Below are positions 16,196 to 24,347 of a DNA stretch of 64,000 bases, piece by piece (positions within the stretch are counted from its first letter, which is position 1; each line of letters begins with the position of its first letter). The notes beneath the pieces were generated by a model. It was not told the DNA's origin and made no database searches. It worked only from the letters and a program-made list of their open reading frames with translations. This DNA comes from Rhodovastum sp963709085 (GTDB taxonomy: Bacteria > Pseudomonadota > Alphaproteobacteria > Acetobacterales > Acetobacteraceae). The position numbers were made by a program, and so were the translations under genes. Location of the stretch: assembly GCA_963709085.1 (NCBI GenBank), contig CAVPVB010000007.1, positions 744,001-808,000 of the forward strand, given 5' to 3'.

Positions 16196-17092
16196 ATGAC
16201 GCTGAAACTCGATCCGTATGATTCGATCCTCACCGATTGGATCGCTAACGATTGGATCGGCAACGGGGACGCGGCGAATGTGCAAGGCCCGCCGTCCTGG
16301 TCATCCCCATGGGACATTGTGGACAGCGGGTGGCGTGGCCACACCACTACCACCACGTTCCAGCCAACCCCAACCACGTCGCCCGCGCTCTACGAGGGGC
16401 CGGGCGGTCTGGCGGATATCAGCGTCGCCGACATACACCAGGGCCAGATCAGCGACTGCTTCGTTCTTTCCCCCATCGGCGAGATTGCGCTGTGGAACCC
16501 GCAGTTCATCTCGAACATGATCCACGCCAATGGCAACGGCACGGATACGGTGACGCTCTACACCACCTCATCCGGACAGCTCCCCACCCCCAACGACTTC
16601 AGCACGGCCATATTCCGGCCGGTCTCCGTCACCGTCGCCGACACGTTCCCCTCCTACGCGGTCAATGGGGGGGCGTCGCCGGACACTGTCAACGGGATCT
16701 GGCCGCAGGTCCTGGAAAGTGCGGTGGCGACGCTGAACGGCGGCTATGGCGGCATTGCCTATGGTGGCAGCCCGGTGATTTCCCTGGAGGAGTTGACCGG
16801 CCAAACCGCGAACTTCCTGAAGCCGGCTGCGCTGCCGGTGGCGACGCTGGCGTCGGCGCTGCAAAGCGATGCCGCGGCCCATGACCTGATCGTCATGGAC
16901 ACGCCCGCCACTGCCGGCCTGCCATTCAACCTGGTCAGCGACCACGCTTACATGTTCGACAAATTGAACGGGAGTGGCGCCAGCGCCACGGTGCAATTGC
17001 TCAATCCCTGGGGATTCAACCAGCCCGCCCCGATCCCGCTATCGCAGTTGTCAGCCGGAATAGTGGAGGTCGACATCGGCCATTTCGCCTGA
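16196..17092 (+). CDS. Calpain-family cysteine protease-like protein
   Basis: 298 residues, ATG at 16196 behind a ribosome binding site (ggggagag). HQGQISDCFVLSPIGEIA (about residues 81-98) matches the calpain active-site block, G-Q-x-x-D-C, with the nucleophile cysteine. HAYMFDKLN supplies the histidine and LLNPWG the asparagine of the C-H-N triad. Between them IWPQVLESAVATLNGGYGG is also calpain-like. No signal peptide. The first 20 residues hold a tandem repeat, DWIAN then DWIGN, encoded by 15-base repeats. Bacterial calpains are calcium-independent or unstudied; substrate unknown. Confidence 0.8.
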   Translation: MTLKLDPYDSILTDWIANDWIGNGDAANVQGPPSWSSPWDIVDSGWRGHTTTTTFQPTPTTSPALYEGPGGLADISVADIHQGQISDCFVLSPIGEIALWNPQFISNMIHANGNGTDTVTLYTTSSGQLPTPNDFSTAIFRPVSVTVADTFPSYAVNGGASPDTVNGIWPQVLESAVATLNGGYGGIAYGGSPVISLEELTGQTANFLKPAALPVATLASALQSDAAAHDLIVMDTPATAGLPFNLVSDHAYMFDKLNGSGASATVQLLNPWGFNQPAPIPLSQLSAGIVEVDIGHFA

Positions 17093-17126
17093 CATAGCGT
17101 GGGTGCCATCTCACGGGAGTATCCTG

Positions 17127-17465
17127 ATGCGACTGTTCTGTTCAACCGGATGGGCGGTGCTGCTGAGCCTGGCCGTCTGGGCAACCCCGGCCGGCGCGCA
17201 GGGGCAGCCGCAAATTCCCACCCCCGCCCCGCCAGCGCCGGCCCCCGTCTCCCCATCCCCCGTCTCCCGATCCCCCGTCTCCCCATCCTCCTTCACCCCG
17301 GCTCCGGTTCCGTCGCGCCTGCCGTCGTCGGCCAACTCCGGAACCGCGATCAATCCCCCGCCGACCGACGCTCCCCTGGCGCCCGGCAGCATGCGGGTGC
17401 GGATCAACGGCAGCGTGACCGGCTATGCTGGAGTCGGCGCGGACAGTTCCCGAACCGGGCACTGA
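17127..17465 (+). CDS. Secreted Pro/Ser-rich hypothetical protein
   Basis: 112 residues with a clear signal peptide (MRLFCSTGWAVLLSLAVWAT then PAGAQG). The next part is a low-complexity Pro-Ser stretch encoded by imperfect 16-base tandem repeats at about 17245-17295 (PSPVS, RSPVS, SPSS). A short C-terminal strand region (GSMRVRINGSVTGYAGVG) ends the protein. No family recognised. It follows the calpain-like gene by 34 bases, so the two may be co-transcribed. Confidence 0.55.
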   Translation: MRLFCSTGWAVLLSLAVWATPAGAQGQPQIPTPAPPAPAPVSPSPVSRSPVSPSSFTPAPVPSRLPSSANSGTAINPPPTDAPLAPGSMRVRINGSVTGYAGVGADSSRTGH

Positions 17466-17496
17466 TCCGGTTCGGCCGCCGCGCCGGCGCGCGACC

Positions 17497-19035
17497 CTAA
17501 TTCAGGACCCGCCCGGGCTTGATCAACTCCGCCAGCACCGCGGGCTCCATCTCCGGTCCCACGCGCTCCCCCACACGCTCCAGCGACATCCGCGCCGGGG
17601 CGCGCGGGCGCTCGATGACGGGCGGCGGCACCATCGCCAGCGACGGCTTGGTCGGACGCAGCGTCGTGGCCCGCAGCAGGGCCGCCACGAAGGACCGTCC
17701 CCAGACCAGCGGCGAGCGGTGCTCGATGGCTGCCCACAGCGCCCGCCAGCGCGCCTGCCGTTCCTCCAGCCCCATGCGCAGCGCCGAATCCAGCGCATCC
17801 GCCATCGCGTCCGGATCGTGCGGGTTGACCAGCAGCGCCGCCTCCAGTTGCCGCGCCGCGCCGGCGAAGCGCGACAGCACCAGCACGCCAGGGTCGGCCG
17901 GGTCCTGGGCGGCCACGAATTCCTTGGCCACCAGGTTCATGCCGTCGCGCAGCGGCGTCACCAGCCCGACCCGTGCCTGGCGCATCGTGCCCGCCACGGT
18001 GGCGCGATCGACGCCGTGCGCGACCATGCGCAGCGGCTGCCAGTCCGGCTCGCCCAGATCGGCGTTCAGCGCCCCGGCGTCGCGGTCCAGCGCCGCCCGC
18101 AGGGCGCGGTAGCTGTCCACGTCCTTGCGCGACATCGCCGCGATTTGCAGCATGGTCACATGGCCGCACCAGTCCTGCCGCTTCTCCAGCAGCCGGCGCA
18201 GACCGGCCAGCCGCTGCAGCAGCCCCTTGGTGGGGTCCAGCCGCTCCACCCCCAGGATCAGCCGCTGCCCGTCCAGGCTGCGCCGCAGCCGGCGCACCGC
18301 GGGCGCGTCGGCCATTTCGGCCGCCGTGTGGGCGAAGCCGCGCGCGTCGATTTCCACCGGGAACACGCCCAGCCGCACCCGCCGCCCGGCGAAGAACAGC
18401 GAGTTGCCCGCGCCGCGCACCGCGCCGGCCAGCATCTGCGCGGCGGCGGCGAAATTGGTCACGTCGTTATCGGTCTGGAAGCCGATCAGGTCGGCGGCCA
18501 GCAGGTCGCGCACCAGCTCGGACATCTCCGGCGCCGCCGCCAGCACGTCGGGCGAGCAGAACGGGATATGCAGGAAAAAGCCGATCGGGTTGCGCACGCC
18601 GCGCGCCCGCAGCGCCGCCGGCAGCGGCATCAGGTGGTAGTCGTGCACCCAGATCACGTCGGACGGCCGCAGCAGCGGCTGCAGGCCGGCGGCCATTTTG
18701 GCGTTCACCTCGCGATAGACGCGGGCGTCGCGCCGGTCGTAGCGCATCATCTCCGGCATGGTGTGCAGCAGCGGCCACAGCACCCCGTTGGAGAAGGAAT
18801 TGTAGTAGCGGTCGTGTTCCTCCTGCGTCAGGTCGATGGTGGCGTATTCCACCCCGCCCGCGCGCTCCACCATGGCGGCCCGGCCCGCGCCGGAGGGCAC
18901 CACTGCGCCACTCCAGCCGAACCAGAGGCCGCCGCGTTTTTCCATCAGCCCATCCAGGGCCACAGCCAATCCGCCGGCCTGGGTTCCGGCCGAAGGAGCC
19001 GGTACCCGGTTGGACACGACGACGAGGCGGTTCAT
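17497..19035 (-). CDS. otsA: Alpha,alpha-trehalose-phosphate synthase
   Basis: 512 residues, ATG at 19035 behind a strong ribosome binding site (ggaggt). MNRLVVVSNRVP starts the GT20 family, followed by LWFGWSG, VIWVHDYHLMPLP, GFFLHIPF, LGVERLDPTKGL and TPLRDGMNLVAKEF, the UDP-glucose and glucose-6-phosphate binding blocks. It makes trehalose-6-phosphate for osmotic or desiccation protection. No otsB phosphatase gene lies nearby. The ATG overlaps the stop of a small upstream frame by ATGA. Confidence 0.93.
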   Translation of the reverse strand: MNRLVVVSNRVPAPSAGTQAGGLAVALDGLMEKRGGLWFGWSGAVVPSGAGRAAMVERAGGVEYATIDLTQEEHDRYYNSFSNGVLWPLLHTMPEMMRYDRRDARVYREVNAKMAAGLQPLLRPSDVIWVHDYHLMPLPAALRARGVRNPIGFFLHIPFCSPDVLAAAPEMSELVRDLLAADLIGFQTDNDVTNFAAAAQMLAGAVRGAGNSLFFAGRRVRLGVFPVEIDARGFAHTAAEMADAPAVRRLRRSLDGQRLILGVERLDPTKGLLQRLAGLRRLLEKRQDWCGHVTMLQIAAMSRKDVDSYRALRAALDRDAGALNADLGEPDWQPLRMVAHGVDRATVAGTMRQARVGLVTPLRDGMNLVAKEFVAAQDPADPGVLVLSRFAGAARQLEAALLVNPHDPDAMADALDSALRMGLEERQARWRALWAAIEHRSPLVWGRSFVAALLRATTLRPTKPSLAMVPPPVIERPRAPARMSLERVGERVGPEMEPAVLAELIKPGRVLN

Positions 19036-19280
19036 ATGACCTCCAGCGGCGAGGCGGGCAGCACGGCGACCAAATCGGTCGCCCATAGCAGCCCGGCACT
19101 CCAGCCGCGTTCCAATGGACGGGCGTTGCCGCCCGGGATAACCGAGTAGCCCCGCAAGGCGAGGCCGTCCGGACACGTTGTCGAGCTTCCCGAAGCTGTG
19201 ACCGGTCGCGCGGATGCGACCGGCAGTTGCATCGGGGTGGTGTGGTCATCGCCGCCGCGGCCCGGTCCGGGCGCCGTCAT
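19032..19280 (-). CDS. Possible small protein coupled to otsA
   Basis: An 82-codon frame from the ATG at 19280 whose TGA stop overlaps the otsA start as ATGA. The last 30 residues (RPLERGWSAGLLWATDLVAV) look protein-like, the first half does not. No clear ribosome binding site and no family. The coupling geometry is the only real support; it may be chance. Confidence 0.25.
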   Translation of the reverse strand: MTAPGPGRGGDDHTTPMQLPVASARPVTASGSSTTCPDGLALRGYSVIPGGNARPLERGWSAGLLWATDLVAVLPASPLEVI

Positions 19281-19560
19281 GTCCCTGGCTGCCGCCCGTC
19301 CGCAGGCCAGGGCGCGGGCATCGGTCGCCGATGTGCCGGCCAGGCATGGGTCGAGATAGGCGGGGACGTGCACGATGGGGCTCCTGCGCGTGCGGTTGAG
19401 GGGGCATTCTCCAGTTGCGCATGGCAAGATTACGGCGAAGAATCCGACATTCCGCCGCTTTGCCATGACGCTTGCGCGATAGCGCCGCCGGTCGCCTGTC
19501 AAGGCCGTCAAATCACTTACCCGGGAGGTCTGGTTTTTTGCCGCAACCGATGGGAAGCTG

Positions 19561-20712
19561 ATGGGTATGGACGATACCCTTGCCGAAACGCTTGCCGGAT
19601 GGCGCCGGCATCTGCACGCCCATCCCGAGCTGTCCCTGCAGGAGGCGGCAACCGCCGCTTTCGTCGGCGCCCGCCTGTCCGAGCTTGGCATTCCCTGGGT
19701 CGGCGGGGTGGGTGGCCATGGCGTGGTGGCCACGTTGTCGCGCGGCCGGTCGAACCGCAGTGTCGGGCTGCGCGCCGACATGGACGCGCTGCCGATCCAG
19801 GAGACCACCGGGCTGGCGCATGCCTCCCGCCATGCCGGGGTGATGCATGCCTGCGGCCATGACGGCCATACGGCGAGCCTGCTCGGCGCGGCGGCGCTGC
19901 TGCTGCGCGACCCCGACTGGAGCGGCACCGTGCAGCTGGTGTTCCAGCCAGCCGAGGAAGGCCATGGCGGCGCCCGCGCCATGCTGGCCGACGGGCTGCT
20001 GCAGCGTTTCCCGATGGAGCGCATCTTTGCCTATCACAACTGGCCGGGCCTGCAAGCCGGCACGGTGGCGGTGCATGCCGGGCCGGTGATGGCAGGCGGC
20101 GCGCCGCTGCACATCACCCTGCACGGCCATGCCGGCCATGCCGGCATGCCGCATCTGACCCGCGATCCGATGCTGGCGGCCGGCCATCTGCTGGTGGCGC
20201 TGCAATCGGTGGTGTCGCGCACGATCGACCCGCTGGAACCGGCGGTGGTGTCGATCTGCACGGTCGAGGGCGGCGCGGCGGTCAACCAGATCCCGTCCGA
20301 GGTGCGGCTGGGCGGCACGCTGCGCGCCTTCACGCCGGCGGTGCGGGCGAAGCTGGATGCGGCGGTCGCCCGGGTGGTGGACGGCATCGCGGCCACCTTC
20401 GGCGTGCGGGCGGAGCTGGAGGTGCTGGCGGGCGTCAATGCAACGGTCAACCACCCCGCCGAGGCCGAGCTGGCCGCCGCCGCGGTGCATGAATCCGGTC
20501 TGATATTGCGGCGCGACCTGCCGCCGGCGATGACCAGCGAGGATTTCGGTAATTTCCTCCACGAACGTCCGGGGGCGTTCCTGTGGATCGGCAACGGCGC
20601 CACGGCTTCCTGCGCCGAGCTGCACAATCCCGACTATGATTTCAATGATTCCATTCTCCCCGCCGCCGCGACCACTTTGGCCGGCGTGGCGCGGCGGGCG
20701 CTGCGCGGGTAG
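19561..20712 (+). CDS. M20-family metal-dependent amidohydrolase
   Basis: 383 residues. WRRHLHAHPELSLQE is the family opening. LRADMDALPIQE, MHACGHDGHTASLLGAA and FQPAEEGHGGARAM give the two-metal site (Asp, His, Glu-Glu, His). A dimerisation domain follows (HAGMPHLTRDP), then MTSEDFGNFL. It belongs with hippurate hydrolases and N-acyl-amino-acid deacylases and should cleave an amide bond in the cytosol. An ATG at 19567 is better spaced from the ribosome binding site ggaag than the one at 19561. Confidence 0.9.
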   Translation: MGMDDTLAETLAGWRRHLHAHPELSLQEAATAAFVGARLSELGIPWVGGVGGHGVVATLSRGRSNRSVGLRADMDALPIQETTGLAHASRHAGVMHACGHDGHTASLLGAAALLLRDPDWSGTVQLVFQPAEEGHGGARAMLADGLLQRFPMERIFAYHNWPGLQAGTVAVHAGPVMAGGAPLHITLHGHAGHAGMPHLTRDPMLAAGHLLVALQSVVSRTIDPLEPAVVSICTVEGGAAVNQIPSEVRLGGTLRAFTPAVRAKLDAAVARVVDGIAATFGVRAELEVLAGVNATVNHPAEAELAAAAVHESGLILRRDLPPAMTSEDFGNFLHERPGAFLWIGNGATASCAELHNPDYDFNDSILPAAATTLAGVARRALRG

Positions 20713-20893
20713 ATCTGGAGCACCCATCGGCCAGACCGGCGCCGGGCCGTCAAATCCTCATCACCGGCCTTGTCATCACCGCCCGACGCCCCCTCTGTTG
20801 TCTCACCCGCCCGCCGCCTGAACAGAGTGGTCGGGCAAAGTCGGATGGCCGCGCCGCACTACGCAATGGCGCAGTACACAATGGAGAGATCTC

Positions 20894-21277
20894 ATGATCG
20901 AGCTATTGACGGGATTTCCGGAAGGTGTTCTCGGCTTCGTCTACAAGGGACAGGTGACCAAAGCCGACTTCGATGACGTTCTCACGCCGGCAGTCGAGAA
21001 GACGCTCGCGACACACCAGAAAGTGCGGGTTTATTCCGAAATAGCACCGGACTTCGCGGGCTTTGATGCTGGCGCCGTATGGGAAGACCTGAAAGTCGGG
21101 ATAGGCCATTTCAACGCCTGGGAGCGGGTTGCGGTCGTCACTGACGTGAAGTGGATCGAAGAGACGACGCAATTCGTGGGCTTCCTGTCGCCTGCCGAGA
21201 TGAAGACATTTCCGGCCTCGGAAGCCGCGCAGGCGAAGGCCTGGATTGCCGCTGAAACTTCATCAGCCGCAAGCTGA
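20894..21277 (+). CDS. SpoIIAA-like (STAS-fold) protein
   Basis: 127 residues, ATG at 20894 with ribosome binding site ggagag. MIELLTGFPEGVLGFVYKGQ then VTKADFDDVLTPAVEKTL and the later VAVVTDVKWIEETTQFVGFL follow the SpoIIAA-like PF11964 pattern, ending in the usual FPASEAAQAKAWI helix. The family binds lipids or partner proteins and has no catalytic role. It stands alone. Confidence 0.85.
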   Translation: MIELLTGFPEGVLGFVYKGQVTKADFDDVLTPAVEKTLATHQKVRVYSEIAPDFAGFDAGAVWEDLKVGIGHFNAWERVAVVTDVKWIEETTQFVGFLSPAEMKTFPASEAAQAKAWIAAETSSAAS

Positions 21278-21461
21278 TCGCCACCGGCGGGTGAGCCGCG
21301 CCCTCCTGCAAAGAATGGAAGGCAGTATCGCTGACGGAATTTGCCTGGCCCGCCTGTGGGGGCCGGCCCCGTTGGCAATCTGACTGAGACCGAACCATTG
21401 CTACCGCCCCGGCGCCATCTTAAGGTCCGCGGCCTGTGGGCAATGGTCGGAATAGACACTC

Positions 21462-22166
21462 ATGCAGGCGGATTCTTCTTCTCGACGATCTGGACGGCGC
21501 CGATGGCTTGCCCTGTCGGTCGCCGGAATGATTGCCCTCGTGGCCGCAGGACAACTGCACGCCGAGCCGGCCGACGGCACCGTGCCGCCGGCCGGCACCG
21601 GCGCCAATGCGCCGGTCGCCTTTGTCGTGACGCGCTATATCAGGCCGGGCTGCGAAGCGCGGTTTGAGGCGTTGACCCACGAGCTGTTTCCCAAAGGCAC
21701 CAGAATTCCCGGCAATCCCACCGCTGATTTCGTGCGCCCGCCCGAACCGACCAGCCACGCCTACACCACGATCATCCGGTTCGACCACGTCAGCGACTAC
21801 CAGCACTGGCTGGAATCCCCCGAACGGCAGGATTGGCTGGCCCGCTCGGCGCCGTTGAGCGAAGGCCCGCCGCAGTACCAGACCCGTTCCGGCATGGAAG
21901 TCTGGGTGACGCCGCCCGAACAATCCGACTACCGCGCGCCGCCCAAATACAAAACGATCGCGTTGAATTTCTTCGCCCTCTATCCGGTCTATTTCGTGAT
22001 GCGCTGGGCGCTCGCGCCGGTCACCGCCGGCTGGGAACCGGCGACGGCCGTCGCCTTGCGGACGGGCGTCGCCGTGGTGCTGGCGGGCTACGGCGTCATG
22101 CCGGCGGTGAGCCAGACATTCCGGGACTGGCTGTTCCCGGCCGATCTGGCGTGTCAGGGGGGGTAA
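21462..22166 (+). CDS. Membrane-anchored antibiotic-biosynthesis-monooxygenase-like protein
   Basis: 234 residues. A signal-anchor follows an Arg-rich start (RRSGRRRWLALSVAGMIALV). The central domain (FVVTRYIRPGCEARFEALTH, then TTIIRFDHVSDYQHWLESPE) is a dimeric alpha-beta barrel of the ABM type. The C-terminal part has two hydrophobic segments after APPKYKTIALNFFALYPVYF, as in the COG3224 subfamily. Heme or quinone oxidation is typical of the fold; the COG3224 group is uncharacterised. Confidence 0.75.
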   Translation: MQADSSSRRSGRRRWLALSVAGMIALVAAGQLHAEPADGTVPPAGTGANAPVAFVVTRYIRPGCEARFEALTHELFPKGTRIPGNPTADFVRPPEPTSHAYTTIIRFDHVSDYQHWLESPERQDWLARSAPLSEGPPQYQTRSGMEVWVTPPEQSDYRAPPKYKTIALNFFALYPVYFVMRWALAPVTAGWEPATAVALRTGVAVVLAGYGVMPAVSQTFRDWLFPADLACQGG

Positions 22167-22239
22167 TTTTGGCGACGGTGATGGCGCATCGGGGTATGCG
22201 TCGTGATTCGTTTTATGAGTTCGATTTAGGGCAACTCGC

Positions 22240-23085
22240 ATGGAGTGGCAGGATATTCAGGATATGCGTTATCCTGGCTATGGACGCTGCATTTATTGTG
22301 GTTCTGATGGCGGCTCGGACGGTCTGAGAGACGAGCACATCATTCCCTTTTCGCTCGGTTGCAATACATACATAGAGAAGGCAAGTTGCCGAGAATGCGA
22401 ACGAAAAATCAACCCTGTTGATACGCACTTAGGGCGAAGCGTATTTGGACAGCACCGAATTCATGCGGGGGTTCAGACTAGAAATCCCAAAGAACGCCCC
22501 GCCATCCTTCCTGCCAATTTTACCGTTCGAGGCGAAAGCATATCACTCGATCTGCCAATCAAAGATCATCCCTATGCGCTGGCGCTGCCAGTATGGGGAG
22601 ATGCGGGCTTTTTTCGTAGTGTGCCGATTGACGACCCCTTTCCGGAAGTGTTTTTCCATATGTATGATTGGACGCCGCCGAATCTGCGGCAAACTCTTAG
22701 CATTTTAGATGACGATAGTTACGTAATTTGGGCTTCCGGGCGGGTGAATGCCCCACTATTTGCAAGAGGAATCGCAAAGATTGCCTACTGCCATGCGATC
22801 GTTCAATATGGACTCGATGGGTTCAGACGTCTTGTATTGCCCGATTTGATTTTAGGAAAATTTCCTGCTGTTTCGTATTTTGTGGGAGGCCCCACCAACA
22901 ATCCACAGAAAAAATTTGTCACCAAGGCTCTCCACGCGATCCGATTTTTTGATCTTGTTGGCAATAATAGCCAGCTAAAATTGCTAATAGTTAGCGTTCG
23001 TCTCTTTGCACATTCAGGTACTGAGCAGCATGGTATGCCAATCTACCACGTGGTTCTTGGGGCACCAAAGCTAGCAATGTTTTAA
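22240..23085 (+). CDS. HNH endonuclease-like accessory protein
   Basis: 281 residues, clearly AT-richer than its neighbours and with different codon use, a sign of transfer. The N-terminal part is an HNH/zinc-finger module: GRCIYCGSDGG, then LRDEHIIPFSLG with the central histidines, then CRECERKI, giving two Cys pairs around the H-H motif. The remaining 200 residues (IYHVVLGAPKLAMF at the end) match nothing I know. There is no partner gene, methylase or integrase beside it. Probably a nuclease; biological role unknown. Confidence 0.65.
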   Translation: MEWQDIQDMRYPGYGRCIYCGSDGGSDGLRDEHIIPFSLGCNTYIEKASCRECERKINPVDTHLGRSVFGQHRIHAGVQTRNPKERPAILPANFTVRGESISLDLPIKDHPYALALPVWGDAGFFRSVPIDDPFPEVFFHMYDWTPPNLRQTLSILDDDSYVIWASGRVNAPLFARGIAKIAYCHAIVQYGLDGFRRLVLPDLILGKFPAVSYFVGGPTNNPQKKFVTKALHAIRFFDLVGNNSQLKLLIVSVRLFAHSGTEQHGMPIYHVVLGAPKLAMF

Positions 23086-23120
23086 AGCGCGCTTCGCGAC
23101 AGTCGAAATCCCACCACCCC

Positions 23121-23196
23121 CTAGCGGGGCGTTGCCCCGCGCCCCACCAGGGCTTTGCCCTGGACCCACCAAGGGCCACAGGCCCTTGGAACCCAT
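23121..23196 (-). repeat. Triple-palindrome repeat, copy 5
   Basis: Minus-orientation copy 12 bases after the stop of the 118-residue hypothetical gene: arms CCAAGGGCC/GGCCCTTGG, CCAGGGC/GCCCTGG and GCGGGGC/GCCCCGC. Confidence 0.88.
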
Positions 23197-23208
23197 TTCA
23201 CCGGCCCG

Positions 23209-23565
23209 CTACCCCCGGTGCGCCGGCAGCGGAATCACCCGCGCCACCCGATACGTCGCCACCCCATCGCCCGTCACCACACTGATCTTCTCCCCCGAGC
23301 CGATCCGGTGCCGCAGCAAATCCGTGGTGGCATACCGCCGCTCAGGGTTGCCCTCATACCCCATGCCAAAATCAAGCTGCCCGTCCGGATGCAGCACACA
23401 CGGATCGAACGACTCATTCCGCCGATGGAAATCGCCGCGCAAACCGAACACCGCATGCCGCCCGACAATGTGGCCCTCGCCCTCCAGCACGAGATCAAAA
23501 AAGAACTCGGCCGCCTCCGGATTGTCGACGGTGGCCTGCAGGTGGACACGGGAATACTGCGTCAT
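23209..23565 (-). CDS. Conserved-looking hypothetical protein
   Basis: 118 residues starting MTQYSRVHLQATVDNPEAAE at an ATG (23565) with ribosome binding site ggaggg. It is beta-rich and acidic (FFFDLVLEGEGHIVGRHAVF, then ATYRVARVIPLPAHRG), with no signal peptide or membrane segment. I do not recognise the family. An FNR/FixK-type box lies 45 bases upstream, which suggests oxygen-dependent expression. Confidence 0.6.
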   Translation of the reverse strand: MTQYSRVHLQATVDNPEAAEFFFDLVLEGEGHIVGRHAVFGLRGDFHRRNESFDPCVLHPDGQLDFGMGYEGNPERRYATTDLLRHRIGSGEKISVVTGDGVATYRVARVIPLPAHRG

Positions 23566-23609
23566 GACACCCTCCGCCCCCAAGCAAAGCACGACGCTGG
23601 GCGGCAGCC

Positions 23610-23623
23610 TTGACTTGTGTCAA
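23610..23623. promoter_or_regulatory. FNR/FixK-type box
   Basis: TTGACTTGTGTCAA is a perfect TTGAC-N4-GTCAA dyad, the same form as the one at 5771. It lies 45 bases before the 118-residue hypothetical gene and overlaps the stop codon of the next upstream gene. Confidence 0.55.
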
Positions 23624-24198
23624 GAGGAAAAACGCGGCGGCGGACATGCCGCCAACAGCGCCGGCACCACCCCGTGCAGACCCCCCACCAGCAGCGCCCT
23701 GGTGTCCGCCCGCTGCGCCGCCAGCGAGGCCTGCCAGGTGCCCGCCAGCACCGGCCGCACCGGCGCATCCGCCATCGGCGCCTCCGCCTGCCAGGCCAGA
23801 TAATCCGTCCATTCCTCATGCCGGTAGCCGTGGCCGTGCTTGGCACTGGCCATCCGCTCCAGCCGCAGACGCAGCCGGTCCGGCACCGTGGACAGCCGGG
23901 TCAACAAACGTGATCCGTCCGCACCGCGCCACGCCAGCAACTCCAGCGCCAGCACCTTCCCCCCGGCCGCCACCACCAGCAGGTCACGCTCGCCCTCCGG
24001 CAAATCAGCGGCAAAGGTCAGCGCCGCCGCCGCCGCCGTGCCCAGCGAAAACATCGCCAGCACCCGCGCCCGCCCGGCCGGCACCGTCACATCAGCCAGC
24101 GTGACACTCTCCGGCGCAACAACCTCCGCCGCCCGGCCCCGGTTCAGCCCGGGACAGGCCAGCAAAGGAAGGGCAACCAGGGTGCGGCGACGGATCAT
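23620..24198 (-). CDS. Secreted hypothetical protein
   Basis: 192 residues. A short export-type start (MIRRRTLVALPLLACPGLNR) is followed by PESVTLADVTVPAGRARVLA and two Ala/Leu-rich halves; RHEEWTDYLAWQAEAPMADA is the most distinctive part. No family recognised. The ATG at 24198 has only a weak ribosome binding site. It ends inside the FNR-type box of the following gene on the same strand. Confidence 0.5.
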   Translation of the reverse strand: MIRRRTLVALPLLACPGLNRGRAAEVVAPESVTLADVTVPAGRARVLAMFSLGTAAAAALTFAADLPEGERDLLVVAAGGKVLALELLAWRGADGSRLLTRLSTVPDRLRLRLERMASAKHGHGYRHEEWTDYLAWQAEAPMADAPVRPVLAGTWQASLAAQRADTRALLVGGLHGVVPALLAACPPPRFSS

Positions 24199-24347
24199 GA
24201 CGCCATTCTGCCCCGCTCCGGTTAACGGCGCGTTCAAGACCGCGGTTATCGTTGTGTTCCGACCCTTCTGAAAAAGACGGTTTCGTATCCAACCTGTTAT
24301 GCACAAGAACGCGATCAATGGGTGAACGAAACGGCAACCCTCCGCCG

